Assembly (NCBI RefSeq): GCF_024586455.1
Contig: NC_065923.1
Span: forward strand, 1,860,001-1,924,000
DNA length: 64,000 nucleotides
Direction of reading: 5' to 3'
Origin: Bactrocera neohumeralis
Lineage: Eukaryota; Arthropoda; Insecta; Diptera; Tephritidae
A model generated the notes under the pieces. It searched no databases. It worked only from the letters and a program-made list of their open reading frames with translations, and was not told the origin of the DNA. The position numbers and the translations under genes are program-made. This document shows, piece after piece, positions 12,126 through 22,995 of this stretch (the first letter of the stretch is position 1; every line of letters begins with the position of its first letter).

Positions 12126-14160
12126 GCATGACGAGAACTGCACTAAAATAAGTCTGTAATTTTTGAAATAGTGGATAGATCAGAAAATAGTTACCTCTAG
12201 TTAATGGGGATCTGATGGTTATAGAGAACTATCTCAGTTTATTCACCAAGGCTTCGATTTCGGAAACTTATAAAAATAAAATGGTGCTTAGTTGGACCTC
12301 ACTGAGAGTAAAATATTTTGACAGTCACAGCGACTTGTGATTAATTGTTTGTTTGACACATTCTTTCAGTCAAGCAATCACATATTTCCAGAAAGAGCAA
12401 TAAAAACTTGTTCAAAAGCTTAGGAAAAATTGAAAAATTGTAATTGATTTATAGCTTAAATTGCTAAACATGATAAATAATTTGATTTTGAAGCAGTAAA
12501 TCCAATGATCACACGTGTTTCAGATTTTTACGCTTTTTTGGTAAATTGTTATTTTTGTAAGTGACACTAAAAAATAATGTTTAAAAATCGAATTAGCCAA
12601 AAATAACATTTTGCATACCAATGCGTTTTTTCACGGGCAATATCCTAAGTGTAATCATGCCAGTATGTATTTGATTAGTTTGGCAATTATGCGGTGTGTA
12701 CAAATTGAATTCCGATCGTATTCATTACATTTTTCTAATCAAACATTTAATTGAGAAAATTAAATAAATTTTTAATTAGGTGTTTGGTGTACTTTGATAC
12801 CCACACATACACATTTTTGCAAACATACACTCGGGGAATTGAAAAAATAAAGGAGATAAATCAAACAATAAAGCAAATTGCGTTCAATGCTTTATTCATA
12901 TGTTTTCATTATGCGTTCGAATAAATTTCAGTAAAAAGCAAACAATCAATTATTATTCAACTGTGAATAAATATTATTGTAAAACATGATATTTACATAT
13001 GTAAATACATATAGCCCACGCTTGCTAAGCGCACATACCGCACACACATACACACACACACAAACACAAATGCATAGAAAGCATGCCATGCACGTAGTGA
13101 ACGGCTAATCAAAGCATAATTGTTTTTGCGAAAGTACAACAAATAAAGGCACAACGTCAAAGCGCGGCATGCACGGTGGAAAGCGCTCGATGAAAGGGCA
13201 CCAGGTGTATACGTGCTCATATGTAATTGCCAATTTTTGTTTTCCTTTTTTGCAGAATGTTTAGCACTATTTGCTCTTTGCTGCTTCCGCATTCATTGCC
13301 AAAAGGCAAATCATAAAAACCATATCACCGTGTCTTTATGGCAAAGGCTTTCCCAGCTTTGACTTTGAGTCAAAGCTGTAGCGCGTGGCGTTCAAAGGAC
13401 ATTTGTGTACAGTATAGTGCAATACCTTGCAACACAGCCCGTGCTCACAGAGCTATAGAGCCCTTCACGGAATTTGCGCCAAGTAAGAAAGGGCTGCTAA
13501 GTCTTGTAGCGCAAGTGCAGCGCAAATATAATCAAATGCTCAAAGCATTATGTAACGTGCCGCCGCGCCAATTCCATCATATATTCGCCTATTCAAAGGT
13601 ATCTGTAAATTTGTAGGCGCAGATACCCCTGTAGGAAATTGGCGGTATAGTTAATTGCATAGGAGCGGGTTTCTGTGTTGAAAATTTCTTTAAATTCATG
13701 TGAATACAATTTTATAAGATTTCCACTCAAAATTTCGGGTGTTTACACCAACTTATATGTCATATTTGTAATTATTGTTCTTACCACATTCCTCTTAACT
13801 TCTAGCGACTCGCCATGTTTTCTACCTTGGAATACATATTTATAGAGTAAGCAGCATTACAGGAAAGATCCCATCCAGTTCTTTCTAACAATAACAAGAA
13901 AAGTCGTTCATTTTCTCATCACCGAAGACATAATGCACATGTGCTGAAGTTTGTCTGAACAATTCATTTGGATAGTGAAGCGATGCTTTGGACAATAATC
14001 TCTGCCGAATTTCGCGAAGAACACTTGATTGCGATCGTGCAGTTTGTATGCTATAGGCCATAGTGATCCAATATCGGTGGTTATGATTGGATGAACAGCT
14101 TTTTGAGGATAAAAGGACGTGTGCGAAATTGCGGAGCAATATTTTCAAAACTGACATACT
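12126..14160. other. Non-coding stretch with CA-rich run and small hairpin
   Basis: No gene recognised. It contains a CA-rich run at about 13036-13072, a GC-richer patch at 13000-13620 and a perfect 11-bp hairpin at 13354-13378. The 90-codon minus-strand frame at 13885-14157 has no recognisable domain. Confidence 0.45.
13354..13378. repeat. Perfect 11-bp inverted repeat, 3-nt loop
   Basis: Arms cagctttgact and agtcaaagctg separated by ttg. Too short for a microRNA precursor and without the T-run of a terminator; it may be a protein-binding palindrome or chance. Confidence 0.6.
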
Positions 14161-14164
14161 AGTC

Positions 14165-14285
14165 CACGTATGTCATATATAGACAAAACGACAGACGGTC
14201 ATAGTTAATTCGACTAAGCTCGCCACGGTAATCATTTATATACATGTACATCTTTTTATGGTTTTTGGTGTTACTTTTTGGGCCG
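14165..14285 (-). mobile_element. HINE-A fragment
   Basis: Read on the minus strand it contains the HINE-A 5' segment around 'gagcttagtcgaattaac' and a remnant of the GTCT array ('ccgtctgtcg'). The core and 3' stem-loop are absent. Confidence 0.55.
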
Positions 14286-17200
14286 CATAAATATCATGAC
14301 TCAGTACTCGTATGAAGTTAGTATATCGTATTCTGAGTATAAAAATGATGATTTTAAGACACGAATATTTATAGTTATCGACCTCTACAGTTAGATGATG
14401 TCTTTTGAATTTCTTTGACACTTAGCTATACTCTTTTCGGATTCGGGGTAATTTTCAATTACATATTCTTAAACTTTTTTAAAATTTAATAATTTGGGCT
14501 TATTTTATAATCTTGGGTCATCAAAACCTTTTGTATTTATAAAATGCATTTATCAATAAAGATTAGTTCATAAACGAATAAGTGAATTTATTTCAGCTGG
14601 TTTTAAGATATCTCCCTTAAAATGTCCTTGAAACAATATTCAATATCTTTGGCAATTTTTATACAATCATAAACACTTAGAACTTCATTTTCAATTAAAA
14701 TTATATAAAATTATCTTTTTGTGCTTCATTATTTAAATAACAAGCCTCAGAGTCCCTTCTGGTATGATTTCATAATTTCATACATTTATTTCCTACAGGG
14801 ATCACTGTTTTCATTAATGCTCAAGTTAAATATGCGCTTTGGGTTTACTCAAGCGTTGACATTTCAATATTAATTTCTCCTTTGCGAAATTTTAAAACGT
14901 TTTCATTTAAGTGGGATAATCATGTATAAAGTGGCACCGCAAAGGGCAAAGTGGTGCTTAGGAGACAGTTTGATTAGCAAGCATGAAATGTACACCAACT
15001 TGAGAGTAATTTAGTTGAGCTAAAGTTGAAGCCATAATTTCTGCTTTCGACAAAAATTTGGTATTTTATGCGCAATTCAGAAAAGTGTGCAAGTGTGGCA
15101 AGTGTGTGTATCTCATTTGAACTAGATTATGCAGTAGTACTTGATATCTAAGGCTGTACTAACATAGATTACTTGCTCCTATCAATTTAAATTTCTTAAA
15201 AAATGGTGTTATGAGAGAGAAAGAAGTGAAGCTACATGCAGTTTGCGTGCACTTCTCTGAGAAAGTTCAATATAATACCCAATTTTACACAGCGAAGAGA
15301 GTAGACGAGTCCATGACTTTAAAACATATTTTTAGTTAAAAAATTATTTATATTTTAAATTATTCCATTTTCATTCAAAGGACTCACCAAATTTTCCCTA
15401 CCGTGAACTTCGAAGTGCAGTTATTTCTTTTATGGCCTCTTTTCTCTCGCGCTAAAATAGTTTCCTTTATGAAGTAATAATCTTCCTTGCACTCTAAAGA
15501 CTCTTCGTTTTATTGCTCTTCCTGCGTAATGCTGCCGTCATTAGGCAATTTTCGCTTTGATTACACGCTTATGATAAAGCGAATAGAAGTATGCAGTAAC
15601 ATCTTACTACTTGCTACCCAATTATGCTGCACTTCCAAATGACTTTCTTAACACTCGATTTAATTCGTTTGGAATTTAGTGATTCTTCCAAATATCTAGT
15701 TCTTCTAGCTCTACTTTTTAGTAGACTTTATGCCGCGCTTACTTCTAGTCATTTGCGGAAAAAAGCTGAGGGATAAACTTTCACGGCAACGCGCTCAGCA
15801 CTTTCGCATTTGATGGAGTTTTCGTAGAATTGTTACTGAGGATTTGGGTTGATAGTATGATTTAGGGTAGGTCGAATAAATGCACTTGAAATATTTCAAA
15901 TTCTACAATAATTGAGTGCTTTAGTATGTACTTTTTAGTAAATGAATAGTTTTCTATTTTAGGCAAAAAAGCGTGATGACTAAAGAGAAATATACGAACT
16001 TGGAAGAAATTTCGATGTTTGGTATAACCAGTTAGCGACATTTTTTTAGCGATTTTGATGCCTTTTATTTATTATCGTCGTCCGAGAATGAAGAATAACT
16101 TAATTTTCTGGCACAGTTTATTTTAACACTTTACACTTTTTCTCAACGATGTGATCTTATAAAATTTAGCAATCTAAGAGTCTTCGTGCGCTACCTTAAT
16201 GTGTGTATTTTTTAAACAGAAGCTAACTCAAACTGCTACTGCTAAAATTCTGCAGTATAGGTCTTGATTTAGTGTCCTTTATGCCAACAAATAAAAGTTT
16301 ATAGAAGACAAATTCCAACAATTTCACGGGCATTTATCAATTAACACTGCCAAAGCTATGCTAGGTTGCCGGCAGGCGGCGAGAAGTTGATGCCACACAG
16401 CGCCCGGCAGCTGGGCAGATGGCGAATCAGTTGGGTTGGCTGGCGCTTGGCAGTCGGCAAAAAATGCAATTAAAACCGGCAAAGTGCAAAAGCGAACAAG
16501 AAGAGAGTCAGTCTAGCGCGCGTTGTTTACCAGCTTGCTCTCTAGCCGCCGGGGGCTAAGGTGTGCCCATGAAGTTGGCGGGTTGATATTGCAAACTTGC
16601 GCCGTGAAAGTAAGAATGAACTACGGAAGGGATAATAAGCTAACTTGTCGCAAAACAGACGCACCAACACACGTGAACACACACACAGACAGACAAGACA
16701 TACACGTAGGAAGTGGCGAACAAAAAGTATTTTTATGGGCAAAGTCAAAGCACTCAGCGGCGGTGGCAGAGCAGCGGCAGCGCAGCAGTAAATTTTCAAC
16801 GATGAGCGGATCGAGCGGCGGCGTGTAAGCGCATAAATGCACTTAGCGCTTGTCGATTTGTGGATCCATAGTTTCTTCCCCTTCTTCTCAATCCGCCATT
16901 AAGAAAGCGTTGTAGCTGCATATAACGGTGTGAAATGTGTGCCCGCCGGTTTAGTGGGACAATGGCATCTCCTCGCTCGGCTGTTAGTTGACTTATCAAC
17001 TTTTTGTGTGTTAAATGCAACATGGCAGACAGCTACAGTGTTGCACTTGCGACACTACGTGGCAACAATGCTCGGGGCAGGCGAGACAGAGGCGGCGATT
17101 GACGCGCCAAATGTATCGCAAAGTGTGGAAATGTGTAGCAAAAGCTATGCGCGCAAATTGGGTTATCCAATCCTTTGCCGACGCCAGTTGTTTGCGAATC

Positions 17201-18149
17201 TTGCAACGGACACACTCACATAAAAACGCCAATAGCACAGACTCGAACGTTTCGGCTTGACTTTTGCTGCCACTTTTAATTTCTTTTCTTCTTTCTTCGG
17301 CACATACCACCTTTTTTGCTGTGTGTCTCAAAAACTTTCTCAACGCATTTGCTTTTGTGTTCTCTTTTCACACTCTCACACACTTGCACGTTTGCTGCCT
17401 CGGTTTGGCTGCGCGAACGTTAAGTCAATATAATAAATTGCCGAAAGTTGAACAGTTTACCACTTGCAAGTGTCGGCATCACAGGTTAAAAATGAAATAA
17501 ATTTAGGTTAGCGTGGTGAAAGTCGGTCAATACTGCGTAATCGATTCAAAGACCGCTAAAAAGTACACACCGACTTAAATGTGCAATCCTCAAAGTTGAA
17601 GAAAATCTGCTCGAATTTTTTTCGGTTCACATTTGGAAAGAGAATTAGGAATTATGTATGTTGAACATGATTGATGAGATGAAAGGCTTGTAGTATCTAG
17701 GGTACATACATATATATCAAGTCCAGTAATTACTGGGTGGAATCTGTTGTTGACAAGACATTCAGTAAATTGTCTTCTCCCTCGAAAATTATAGAATTAT
17801 GTTAAGAATTAATGCCTTTAAAGTCTTCTGTGGTTCAACCAGAATTCTTGCAATTAATTCCGTCTCAAACCGTAAGATATAGTATATCTAATATGAATAA
17901 CCAATTTGTTTTTATAATCAATAGATATTCGTACTTAAAGTTGTCCAAAATCTTCCAACCACTTTATTTTCAGCTAACTTATTTATTACTATTTTAGTTA
18001 CTCCTATTATATAACTTCGATTTGAAGCTCGCGCTCTTCAGTTAGAAGAAAAATAAGACTATGTTTAGACTGTTGCTTCCTATAAAACCAATATCTCCAG
18101 TTGCTAGAATCGATATCCTCATTATCAATGGAAGTGAGTTACTTTGTAA
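14286..18149. other. Non-coding stretch with a prominent GC-richer island
   Basis: AT-rich to about 16350, then a GC-richer island at 16360-17470 with 'gtcagtctagcgcgcgttgt' near 16507 (initiator-like) and many overlapping open frames on both strands (16523-16828, 16930-17223, 17011-17343 and others). None has a recognisable domain. The overlap of frames on both strands fits high GC, not coding. The island could hold a promoter, an untranslated exon or an enhancer. Confidence 0.45.
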
Positions 18150-18470
18150 TAAAACTAACATGGCTGCCAAGCCACGGCGGAACCTCTAAAGCTGTTCAGC
18201 TGGCAATCAAGTGTACCCTAGACGCGCTTTCGATAAAATGGGAACGGGTCGCTGTCACAAAGTCCTTCTGACCCAAATTAGATCGTAAGTGATCCTGTGA
18301 GTTCTCCTCAGTACGGCTAGTCTTTTGCTAGTTGTGGGGGTCTTAATAGGGCACAGCGTCAATTCTGTAAAGATGAGAATGTTACCGGACGGCATTTCCA
18401 GCAGCTCTATGGAGGAAGACGGGGTGGAAACATCTTAATATTTAAGTTAACATTGCTGACTTATGATTTC
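18150..18470 (+). mobile_element. Non-LTR retrotransposon C-terminal fragment
   Basis: One frame reads 'VVGVLIGHSVNSVKMRMLPD' followed by 'SSMEEDGVETS'. This is the end of the ORF2 polyprotein downstream of RNase H in R1/LOA/I-like non-LTR elements, normally '..LTGH..G.HA.RL.I......CRSC.EE.E.E..'. The zinc-ligand cysteines are lost here. A short upstream part (TWLPSHGGTSKAVQLAIKC) is in another frame. It is the same region as in the fragments at 29624-30480 and 42175-42605. Broken by stops; no 3' tail identified. Confidence 0.65.
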
Positions 18471-19779
18471 AAATTATAGGAATTATATTTTATGGCATCA
18501 CAATGTACTGTATAAAGCAATCCTAGTGCGAATTTGACTTTCAAGCATTATTATCAAAGCGCCTAAATGTATACTTTTACAGAGGGACTTAATTGTTCTA
18601 AAATCTGTTTTGGAAGTGAAAATCCAATGATTAGTAATTATTTGAGACTGTTCTTTATTACAAGTTTAAACCATTATTGTGATATTAAAATAACTTACGC
18701 TTTCTGGTGGTAAAATTCTTGGCAGCCAAGATGTTTTGTGGATAATTGCTTGGTTGTATGGGTGTTATAAGTAAGAGCTTACTTTTAATTTTTCTGTCGC
18801 CTTGACACACGAATATAAAGAAAATACTGCGCGTATTAAGCCTTTTAATAAAATGGATAAGCCAAATAAGAAAATCTGAAGGCAAAGCCCAAAGCGACTC
18901 ATTAAGTTGAAGGCAACAAACCACAAGGCTCCTTATTAAAATCAAAAACTCTAATTATTTGAAAGTTTCGCTAAACAAATATCATAAATATTCACAAACA
19001 AACATATGTAACACGCAAAATTCATGAAATTATGCAAACATACTTTTGTAAGCAAATGTACAAAGTTAATTACGTGCAAACCAAAACGAATTAAAAATTT
19101 CTTACAAATGCTAGATTAAATGGCGAATAGTATTCGCATATGCCAACTAACACTGGCAATGTTAATATAAATAAAAATGTGGAATTCTGCAAAACTTTTT
19201 AATGAATACGCATAGTTAGTTAGTATGCTCTTTTGACTATGTAATTCCATATGACTAGCTCCACTGTGAGCCGCTGCACGGCATTGTGTGTGAAATAGAA
19301 AAAAACGAGTAGAGAAATAAAACTACCACCAGATATATAAAAATGCTGGAAATATGAATGTGGAAAATATAAATTATGACATAAAGTTACATGAAATGTG
19401 TGCATAGCGTTGTGACATTAATTACTTACTTCATTAGTGAGCCTAATAGTGCGAGTCAAAAGCGAAAATTCGCATGGTTGTGTGCGATTATAACGGTAGT
19501 TATTATTGGTCTTAATACACTGGGTGGGGCATAAAATTTATATTAAAGATGTTGTTATGCACTAGTTTCGCCACTAGTTACTAAGTGACTTTTTGAACTA
19601 TTGATGTGAGGTTGATTGAAGATGACACAGTTGCACCTTTAAGATAATTTTGTGAATACTTGACTAAGTATTTTTTGAACACACGACAAAGATGGACCCC
19701 AGCAAAAGGAAAACAGGCCATGTTTTACATATCTTCAATAAAGACGAGAAACCGCACTAATCTACGCATTAACTCGGGT
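18471..19779. other. AT-rich non-coding stretch
   Basis: No gene or repeat recognised. Open frames at 18685-18945 and 19220-19405 on the minus strand are AT-rich chance frames without domains. Confidence 0.45.
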
Positions 19780-20060
19780 TTGCTGAGTGTTTAGTAAGAT
19801 TGGAAGGGAATCATCTATTATTAGCTCCTCCAATATAGCCAAAATATTGATTCAGATCTCTTTTGCCAACGGTTGGATCGTCTGAAGTTAGCAATCACCT
19901 AAAAGTGGGCTGCCTTGGCCAACAGGAGAATAATTGTGTTCCATCAGGACAGCATTATGACTCGCCAATACGCATACACGTTGCAGTTTGAACCTGGTGT
20001 CAAGTGATTACTTCCTTTTCCTGCATGTGTGCGAAATACAACCTTCAATTAAATGGAAAA
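19780..20060 (+). mobile_element. mariner transposase catalytic-domain fragment
   Basis: A frame with several stops reads 'DWKGIIYY*LLQYSQNIDS', 'LDRLKLAIT' and 'ANRRIIVFHQDS' (second catalytic Asp, with the usual N after it changed to S). After a deletion and a frame change, 'SSDYFLF' follows, which corresponds to the third-Asp motif. This is the middle and end of a mariner D34D domain; the N-terminal DNA-binding region was not seen. Confidence 0.75.
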
Positions 20061-20129
20061 TAATTGATTTCTCTAAGACATTATGCACATATACTGTGAT
20101 CAAATTGAAAGGTGAAATATTTTTTTTTT

Positions 20130-20262
20130 TTTGTAAGTTAATAGTACTGTTAGTGACATCTATGCTAAATTTCAAGTCAAAATATTTATTAGTATTTGAG
20201 ATACGCGTCGTTTTGTGAGGCTCTAAAAGTGAATTATTCGATTTTCACTATTTGTTTTTGTT
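20130..20262 (+). mobile_element. mariner 5' end, solo
   Basis: After a T-run, 'aagttaatagtactgttagtgacatctatg' type sequence (20137 on) parallels the 5' end of the mariner at 30881 ('aggttggtatgactctcagt', then 'gacatctatg'). The following 'atacgcgtcgttttgtgag' and 'gtgaattattcgattttcac' would be the 5' untranslated part. No transposase frame follows, so it is a truncated end. Confidence 0.45.
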
Positions 20263-22354
20263 TTTGTTTTACAGTATCAAAATTTGCTGAACGTATTTAA
20301 AATATTGATACAATAACAGCAACAAATTCGTAAAATTAGTGCGCAAGCACTCAAAGTTTCACGCAACATATCGCTCTACAGGGCGTATGAGTGACATTTG
20401 TTAAAAGTATTACGTCGGAAGAGAAAAAGAGATGAAATTTTTACACCTTAAAAGTTTGTTGCACACAGTTTTCACAATTTAAATTTTTAAATTATTACTT
20501 TTAAAGCCATTAATTCAACAATAATAATAAATTCCTAAAAAATGGTTTCAATACGTTTGTAAAATTAATAATATTAATATGTGCATGAAACGAAATATCT
20601 TTTATCTAATCATTAAAAGCAGATTAATGTAGTTCAATATTATTCTATTATACTATTCGCTATTAAAACTCATTTACATTTCCTAATAAATAATTTTCCT
20701 AAAATATATGCGCAAAACCAATTTGAACGTATTAATTTTCACTATGTACTCATTGCCGTCTGGATTTTGCAAATAATTAAAAAAATACAAAATGATATAT
20801 TCTACCATGATTCATGACGCCCTATAACAAAAATATTTCTCCGAATAAGAAAAAGTTCGACTTACATATGTCGCACAGTGATATCAAAGGAAAATTAATT
20901 AAAACTTTTTTTGCTGAAATTATATATTAAAAAATAAACATAAAAAGCATTACGACATAAAAAGTCGCTTCAAAAATTGTGAGCATCATTTATGTGGATT
21001 AATAATTAAAAGAGTATATTGCTGTCATGAAACTAATTTCACGGAATTAGGGATTTAAATAGTATTTTTTAACTAAAATAAAAAACATAAGCTCATTTTT
21101 ATTTCAGAGTAAAAAATTAAAACTTTGCTTTCCTGAACCATGTACATATATTGACATACATATTGATACATAAGTACATAACGGTTGGCATATCACAAAT
21201 CAAAGTCACACGTTCCTTTAACCGGTTGACTATTGCGGCAGCCACAGTGGCTTTACTTGAAACTAGTATTTGTGATCTTTCATAATAATTAAATTATACA
21301 GTTAACATGCAAATGAAGTGATCTAATGAAAGAATAATAAAAAAGCGCAACGAATTGATTAACGTTGCATTCAAATGCGCAGCCAGCATTTGGAAAATTA
21401 TGACTTGAATTTTATGCTTTAATTGAAGGATTCGATGTGCTGCATATTTTAGTTGTCTCATAAATATTTACATAATAATTTGCATACAACCCGTATGTGT
21501 AAATGCATGCATCAACACACACACTCACTCGCATTCTCACACATCCTCAAAGGCAAAGCAGCTGGTGGTGCAATCAGTGAAGCGTAATTGGCAGCCGCCG
21601 CCAGTGTCGACGGATAGGCCAAACTAAGCCAAATCAAGCCAGAGCAATCGAACGAGCTGTCTGTGTGTGTGTGTGTGCTGCCGCAAGCGTAGCGAATCGT
21701 TGCCACATTTTTTATTCGCACATACTCCATCTACATGTGTGCGGCGTGTGTGTGTGTGCGAGCATAAGCGTGTGTGCATAGCATGTGTATTTAACAAGCT
21801 TCGTGCATAATTTATTTGCATAATAAATATGAGCATTTAAACGATTTTTTTTTTCGATTTGCTATTGCCATCGATGCTTGGTCGGGCAGTGTGTTATGGC
21901 ATACTGGTTACGAGTATAACCATTATGAACATACTTATATTGAATATGTTTCGTTTAGCAGTTGAAGGCGGATGAGACACGAAGTAGCGTTTTGTGATGA
22001 AAACACAAAAAATAATGTCAATGATAGAAAAATATTTCTCTAACAAAACAATTTTAAATCTTATAATTTTTGAAGTTCTTTAAAAGTTAAGTGCGCCTGC
22101 GCCTGCGCCTAAAGGATATTAAAGGGTCTTTATCTCGATTTTGTTTCATCATTTTTTACGGCAGCTGTATGCTATAGTGGCGTTGCACTGGACAATACTC
22201 CACGCCAAGTTTCGTTACGATACTTCGTCAAATAAAGAATTTTCCATGCAAAAATTTGCTTTAGTCCAGTATGTTTGGATGAAAGCTACATACATAAATA
22301 TGTATATGCTAAAGCGTACCAATCTCAGCGATTCCAACAAATGAGTAGCTCCTA
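20263..22354. other. AT-rich non-coding stretch with TG microsatellites
   Basis: No gene recognised. (TG)n runs lie at 21661-21678 and 21745-21759 in a slightly GC-richer patch (21490-21840), and three tandem gcgcct units at 22093-22110. A tidy frame at 22141-22344 lacks any domain. Confidence 0.45.
21661..21678. repeat. (TG)n microsatellite
   Basis: About eight uninterrupted tg units; a second (tg)n run lies at 21745-21759. Confidence 0.9.
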
Positions 22355-22432
22355 AATCTCTAAAACTGTCCGACTAGTTTGCGTATATAAATTGACTCAG
22401 CTCGACAGGCTGGTCATTTATATTATAAATAT

Positions 22433-22440
22433 GTGTATAT
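22433..22440. repeat. 8-bp target-site duplication, left
   Basis: gtgtatat immediately before the MITE; the identical copy is at 22900-22907. Confidence 0.8.
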
Positions 22441-22899
22441 TAGAGTGATTCAGTAAAAAATTTTTTTTTTTTCGTTTGGTACTCGGAAAAATAGGTTCTC
22501 AGACACCTCTAAGAAAGCCTCTCCAAACATGAGTTTTTAATTGTAACGGGAAGGTCCTCCTACTTACAGTTTTCTATTTTTTCTTATTATCTGATAGAAA
22601 AATTTATATCTCGCTTCCAACTACTTAAAAAAATATCTTGTTCCTAAGATTTTGTTGAAAATTGAATGCTCTACAAAAAAGGTCTATTAAGATTTTTTCG
22701 TAAACCCAAACGTTTAAAAGATATTAACAGTTAAAGTTTGATTATTTTTGAGAAAATTTTTTATTTCTTATGAATTTTATAACTCAATGAAAAAAAATTA
22801 TTATGAATAGATTTTTGGAGAGGCTTTCTTAGAGGTGTCTAGAAACCTATTTTTCCGAGTACCAAACGAAAAAAAATTTTTTTTTTTTGAATAACTCTA
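22441..22899. mobile_element. hAT-like MITE with ~88-bp terminal inverted repeats
   Basis: A 459-bp element whose ends read 'tagagtgattca' and, on the other strand, 'tagagttattca'. The arms (22441-22527 and 22812-22899) are nearly identical through 'cgtttggtactcggaaaaat' and 'cacctctaagaaagcctctc', differing mainly in A/T run length. It is flanked on both sides by the same 8 bases, gtgtatat (22433-22440 and 22900-22907), a perfect target-site duplication. An 8-bp duplication, TAGAG-type ends and no coding capacity fit a hAT-derived MITE. Merlin elements also make 8-9-bp duplications but have different ends. Its transposase source is not in the window. Confidence 0.8.
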
Positions 22900-22907
22900 G
22901 TGTATAT
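22900..22907. repeat. 8-bp target-site duplication, right
   Basis: gtgtatat immediately after the MITE, identical to 22433-22440. Confidence 0.8.
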
Positions 22908-22995
22908 ACAGTTTGGTTTCTTCGGTGTTTTCGTCAGATTCTTACAAGCCGGAATTGGCATGGCAAACCTAATATATCATGTTCAGAGTATATGA

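Larger units (their letters stand above)
22355..22995 (-). mobile_element. HINE-A copy interrupted by a MITE
   Basis: Left of the MITE, 'ccgactagtttgcgtatata' and 'gactcagctcgacaggctgg' are the reverse complement of the HINE-A 5' half, with the GTCT array missing. Right of it, 'tcttcggtgtt' and 'aacctaatatatcatgttca' continue the same reverse complement toward the 5' end of HINE-A ('..aacttaatataccctgttca' in a good copy). The two halves therefore belong to one element that the MITE at 22441-22899 split. The core and 3' stem-loop are missing. Confidence 0.65.

Noticed and set aside
15190..15265. Possible hairpin agaagtg..cacttct
   Set aside because: Stem of 8-9 with a mismatch and a 20-nt loop; too weak for a precursor RNA.
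16035..16105. Acidic Ser-rich reading SSSENEE, reminiscent of some DNA transposase N-termini
   Set aside because: Only a few residues, followed by stops and with no further similarity.
16523..17343. Cluster of 60-110-codon frames on both strands in a GC-richer island
   Set aside because: Frames overlap on opposite strands, have no domains and contain basic/Cys-rich runs typical of shadow frames in GC-rich DNA.
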